Below, piece after piece: positions 62,101-64,000 of a DNA stretch of 64,000 nucleotides. A program made the translations under genes and the position numbers. The first letter of the stretch is position 1, and the number at the start of each line of letters is the position of its first letter. The notes under the pieces were generated by a model. The model ran no database searches. It was not told the DNA's origin and worked only from the letters and a program-made list of their open reading frames with translations. Location: positions 953,472 through 1,017,471 of the forward strand of contig VFFE01007127.1 of the NCBI GenBank assembly GCA_008921705.1. Reading direction: 5' to 3'. The DNA comes from Burhinus oedicnemus (Eukaryota > Chordata > Aves > Charadriiformes > Burhinidae).

Positions 62101-63420
62101 GCTAGGATGGGGTGCGAGGGCTGGTAGGAATTTGGCTGAAACAGGATCCAGCCTGTGTCTCCCTGGTCGCCAGGGTGTACCAAGGGGACCAGGATGCTTC
62201 TCCTCTCACCACACCAGCCACTCCAAGTGACCAGGCTCAGAGAGCCGAGTGCTCTTTCCAGATGGGCACTGGGGGCTTTGAGAACAGGTCTGGGTTACGC
62301 CCTCACACTCTATAGGATCATAGTGGGCCACATTTTTTACCAAAAACTTCTGTTTCTCCATATCCCCAGCCTATTCTGGAAAGCCTCAGGACACTGGATG
62401 CTCAGAAAATAGGGACATAGCTGGCTGGGTGCGTAAGAGGGAGCGTGATAGATGTGAGAGGCAAAGGATGATTGCTTTAAAATGCATCCAGCTTCCTGGC
62501 CTGGATGATGTCATCTGCCTTAGAGCATGAATAAAAGAGAAAAAGCTGTGCTTGTTCATTTCAGGTAAGTTTTCCTGAGCAGAGGACATTTGGTACAACA
62601 GCTACAGCAGGGATGGGGTGGAGATGTCCCCTTAGCAGAGCAGCTGGTGGGATCAAAGGCCCCCACGCTGTGTGCATGTGGGCAGGTGGTCGGATGTGGG
62701 CTTGCCCTGCAGGGAACCTGGCTCCAGGTCACCACCCACAGCCTTGGCCATTCACGGAATGAAGAAACAGCTCTGGATGAGGGAGACACAGAGCAGGACC
62801 CAGGTTGGTTTTCTGACAGCGTGTTGGACCAGGGGATGGATCCAGAAGTGCGGAGGAACTTTGAGCAGCCATTGCCCAGTCTCTTGTGAATTGAACTGGC
62901 AGCATGAGGACCCCATCCCCTTTGTGTCCTCATGTTACACCCCGGCATGTTCAGTGGAAGCTCGCACAACACAGACCCCTAGCACACAGGGGCATCGCTT
63001 GTCACCATGTGCACCCCTGGGCACCCAGAGGAGCCCAACGCTTGTGCCAGGCCCTCCTCATAGGGCATGACCTCTGCCCCACCCTACTGGATGTAGGGAA
63101 CCCATGGTGGTGACTTGGTTTTGGGAAAGCCCTACAGTATGGCAAGATACACAGGACGCTGAGACAAAAACCCACAGTCCTTTTGGGGGCAGCAGAGTTG
63201 GGCTTAAAGAGCCTGCTGCCCTGGGAACAGGATGCCCCATTGGAGCAGCAGGTGAAGATGAGGTGGGGGGAGGCGCACCAGCAATGCAAAAGCTGCTTTT
63301 CAAGAGGGCAAGGGAGCTGCAAGCCGGGCTTTCCATTTCCGTTACACAGTGCCGGGATGCTCAACCTTGCAATATGCCGTCGTGGTCACTAGATGTCCCC
63401 ATCCGAATACAAATTACAAC

Positions 63421-63452
63421 CTGCCACCACCACCCCACCCCACCCCCCCCGG
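63421..63452 (-). other. C-rich tract with G-quadruplex potential on the minus strand
   Basis: The + strand reads CCACCACCACCCCACCCCAC followed by a run of C. The minus strand therefore has one long G run and two GGGG runs separated by single T, which fits the usual quadruplex pattern. No gene is nearby. Confidence 0.6.
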
Positions 63453-64000
63453 CCTTCAAAACCAGACCTACACCCCCACACCACTACCCGGTTGTTCTCC
63501 TTGACACTGACAGTAATTAAAGATAACACCACTTAGCCTTCTATCATTTGCACTGAATCAGTAATGTTTGATTTGTTTAACCTTTGCATCAAAAAAAGTT
63601 AAATAAATAAATAAGCACCTCTGCAGGGTGTGCAGCGCCTAACAAGGAATCGACGGCAGCCGTGGAGAACGTGGGGGCACAGGAAGGGTGCAGCAAGGCT
63701 GTGCTTACTCCTTGGCCCCAGTGTGATGCACACTGTTTGCCTCCAGCATCTTCTGTGCACCACCGGGCCGATGGGACTCTCCCCCTCTGCTGACTTCTCC
63801 TGCTGTCCACGCTCTTCTTTCCAGCTCCTCTGCCTTGTTTTACCCGGCTGCTTATCTCAGACTTAAAGTTTCCAGGTCACTTAAGCTACTTTATTTCCTT
63901 AAGGAAAGGCAAGTAGAGACTGTAACCAGAGCTGATAAATCCTTAGACTTTGACCTCAACGTTTATCTGCTTAGGCTGATGCTCTCCATTTCTCCAGGCT

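Larger units (their letters stand above)
57496..64000. other. Intergenic region downstream of MATN1
   Basis: No exon was recognised to the end of the window. It holds the (CATC)n microsatellite at 59090-59122 and a C-rich tract at 63421-63452. Open frames such as 62590-62889, 62556-62972 (minus) and 63104-63520 overlap each other on both strands in the GC-richer last 1.5 kb and carry no recognisable domain. Confidence 0.75.

Noticed and set aside
62556..63520. Overlapping frames of 99-138 codons near the right edge
   Set aside because: They overlap on both strands in a GC-richer stretch, lack motifs and have no splice pattern.

Overview
This is vertebrate nuclear DNA, almost certainly from a bird. 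Coding sequence is sparse and cut into short exons with GT-AG borders, and several copies of the avian LINE CR1 are present. The predicted matrilin-1 has 493 residues and matches the chicken protein, as I know it, almost residue for residue. There are no operons, prokaryotic genes, CRISPR arrays or intact mobile elements. Most open frames in the window are chance frames in introns and spacers. The species cannot be fixed from the sequence alone.

The window holds two protein-coding genes, both on the + strand. LAPTM5 (lysosomal transmembrane protein of haematopoietic cells) occupies roughly 1-24265. Seven coding exons lie between 8110 and 23561. The exon with the start codon was not found, so 1-8109 is read as intron 1, and the gene enters from the left edge. 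MATN1 (matrilin-1, cartilage matrix protein) is complete: eight coding exons between 33681 and 55036, encoding a signal peptide, vWFA1, EGF, vWFA2 and a C-terminal coiled coil. Its last intron (53425-54986) is an AT-AC, U12-type intron. A paired SOX-type site at 33442-33457 marks the proximal promoter.

Layout: 1-8109 LAPTM5 intron 1 with a CR1 copy; 8110-23561 LAPTM5 exons 2-8; 23562-24265 LAPTM5 3' UTR with two poly(A) signals; 24266-33440 intergenic; 33441-33680 MATN1 promoter and 5' UTR; 33681-55036 MATN1 exons and introns; 55037-64000 MATN1 3' UTR of uncertain length, then intergenic DNA with a CR1 copy, a CATC microsatellite and a C-rich tract.

The two genes are neighbours in the same order and orientation in other amniotes, but they do not work together. 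LAPTM5 is a leukocyte endolysosomal adaptor that recruits ubiquitin ligases. MATN1 is a secreted cartilage matrix protein. I found no undescribed system. The items most worth a second look are the AT-AC intron, the SOX palindrome, a NAGNAG tandem acceptor in LAPTM5, the different intron positions in the two vWFA modules, a perfect 11-bp inverted repeat in a LAPTM5 intron and a few unexplained open stretches.
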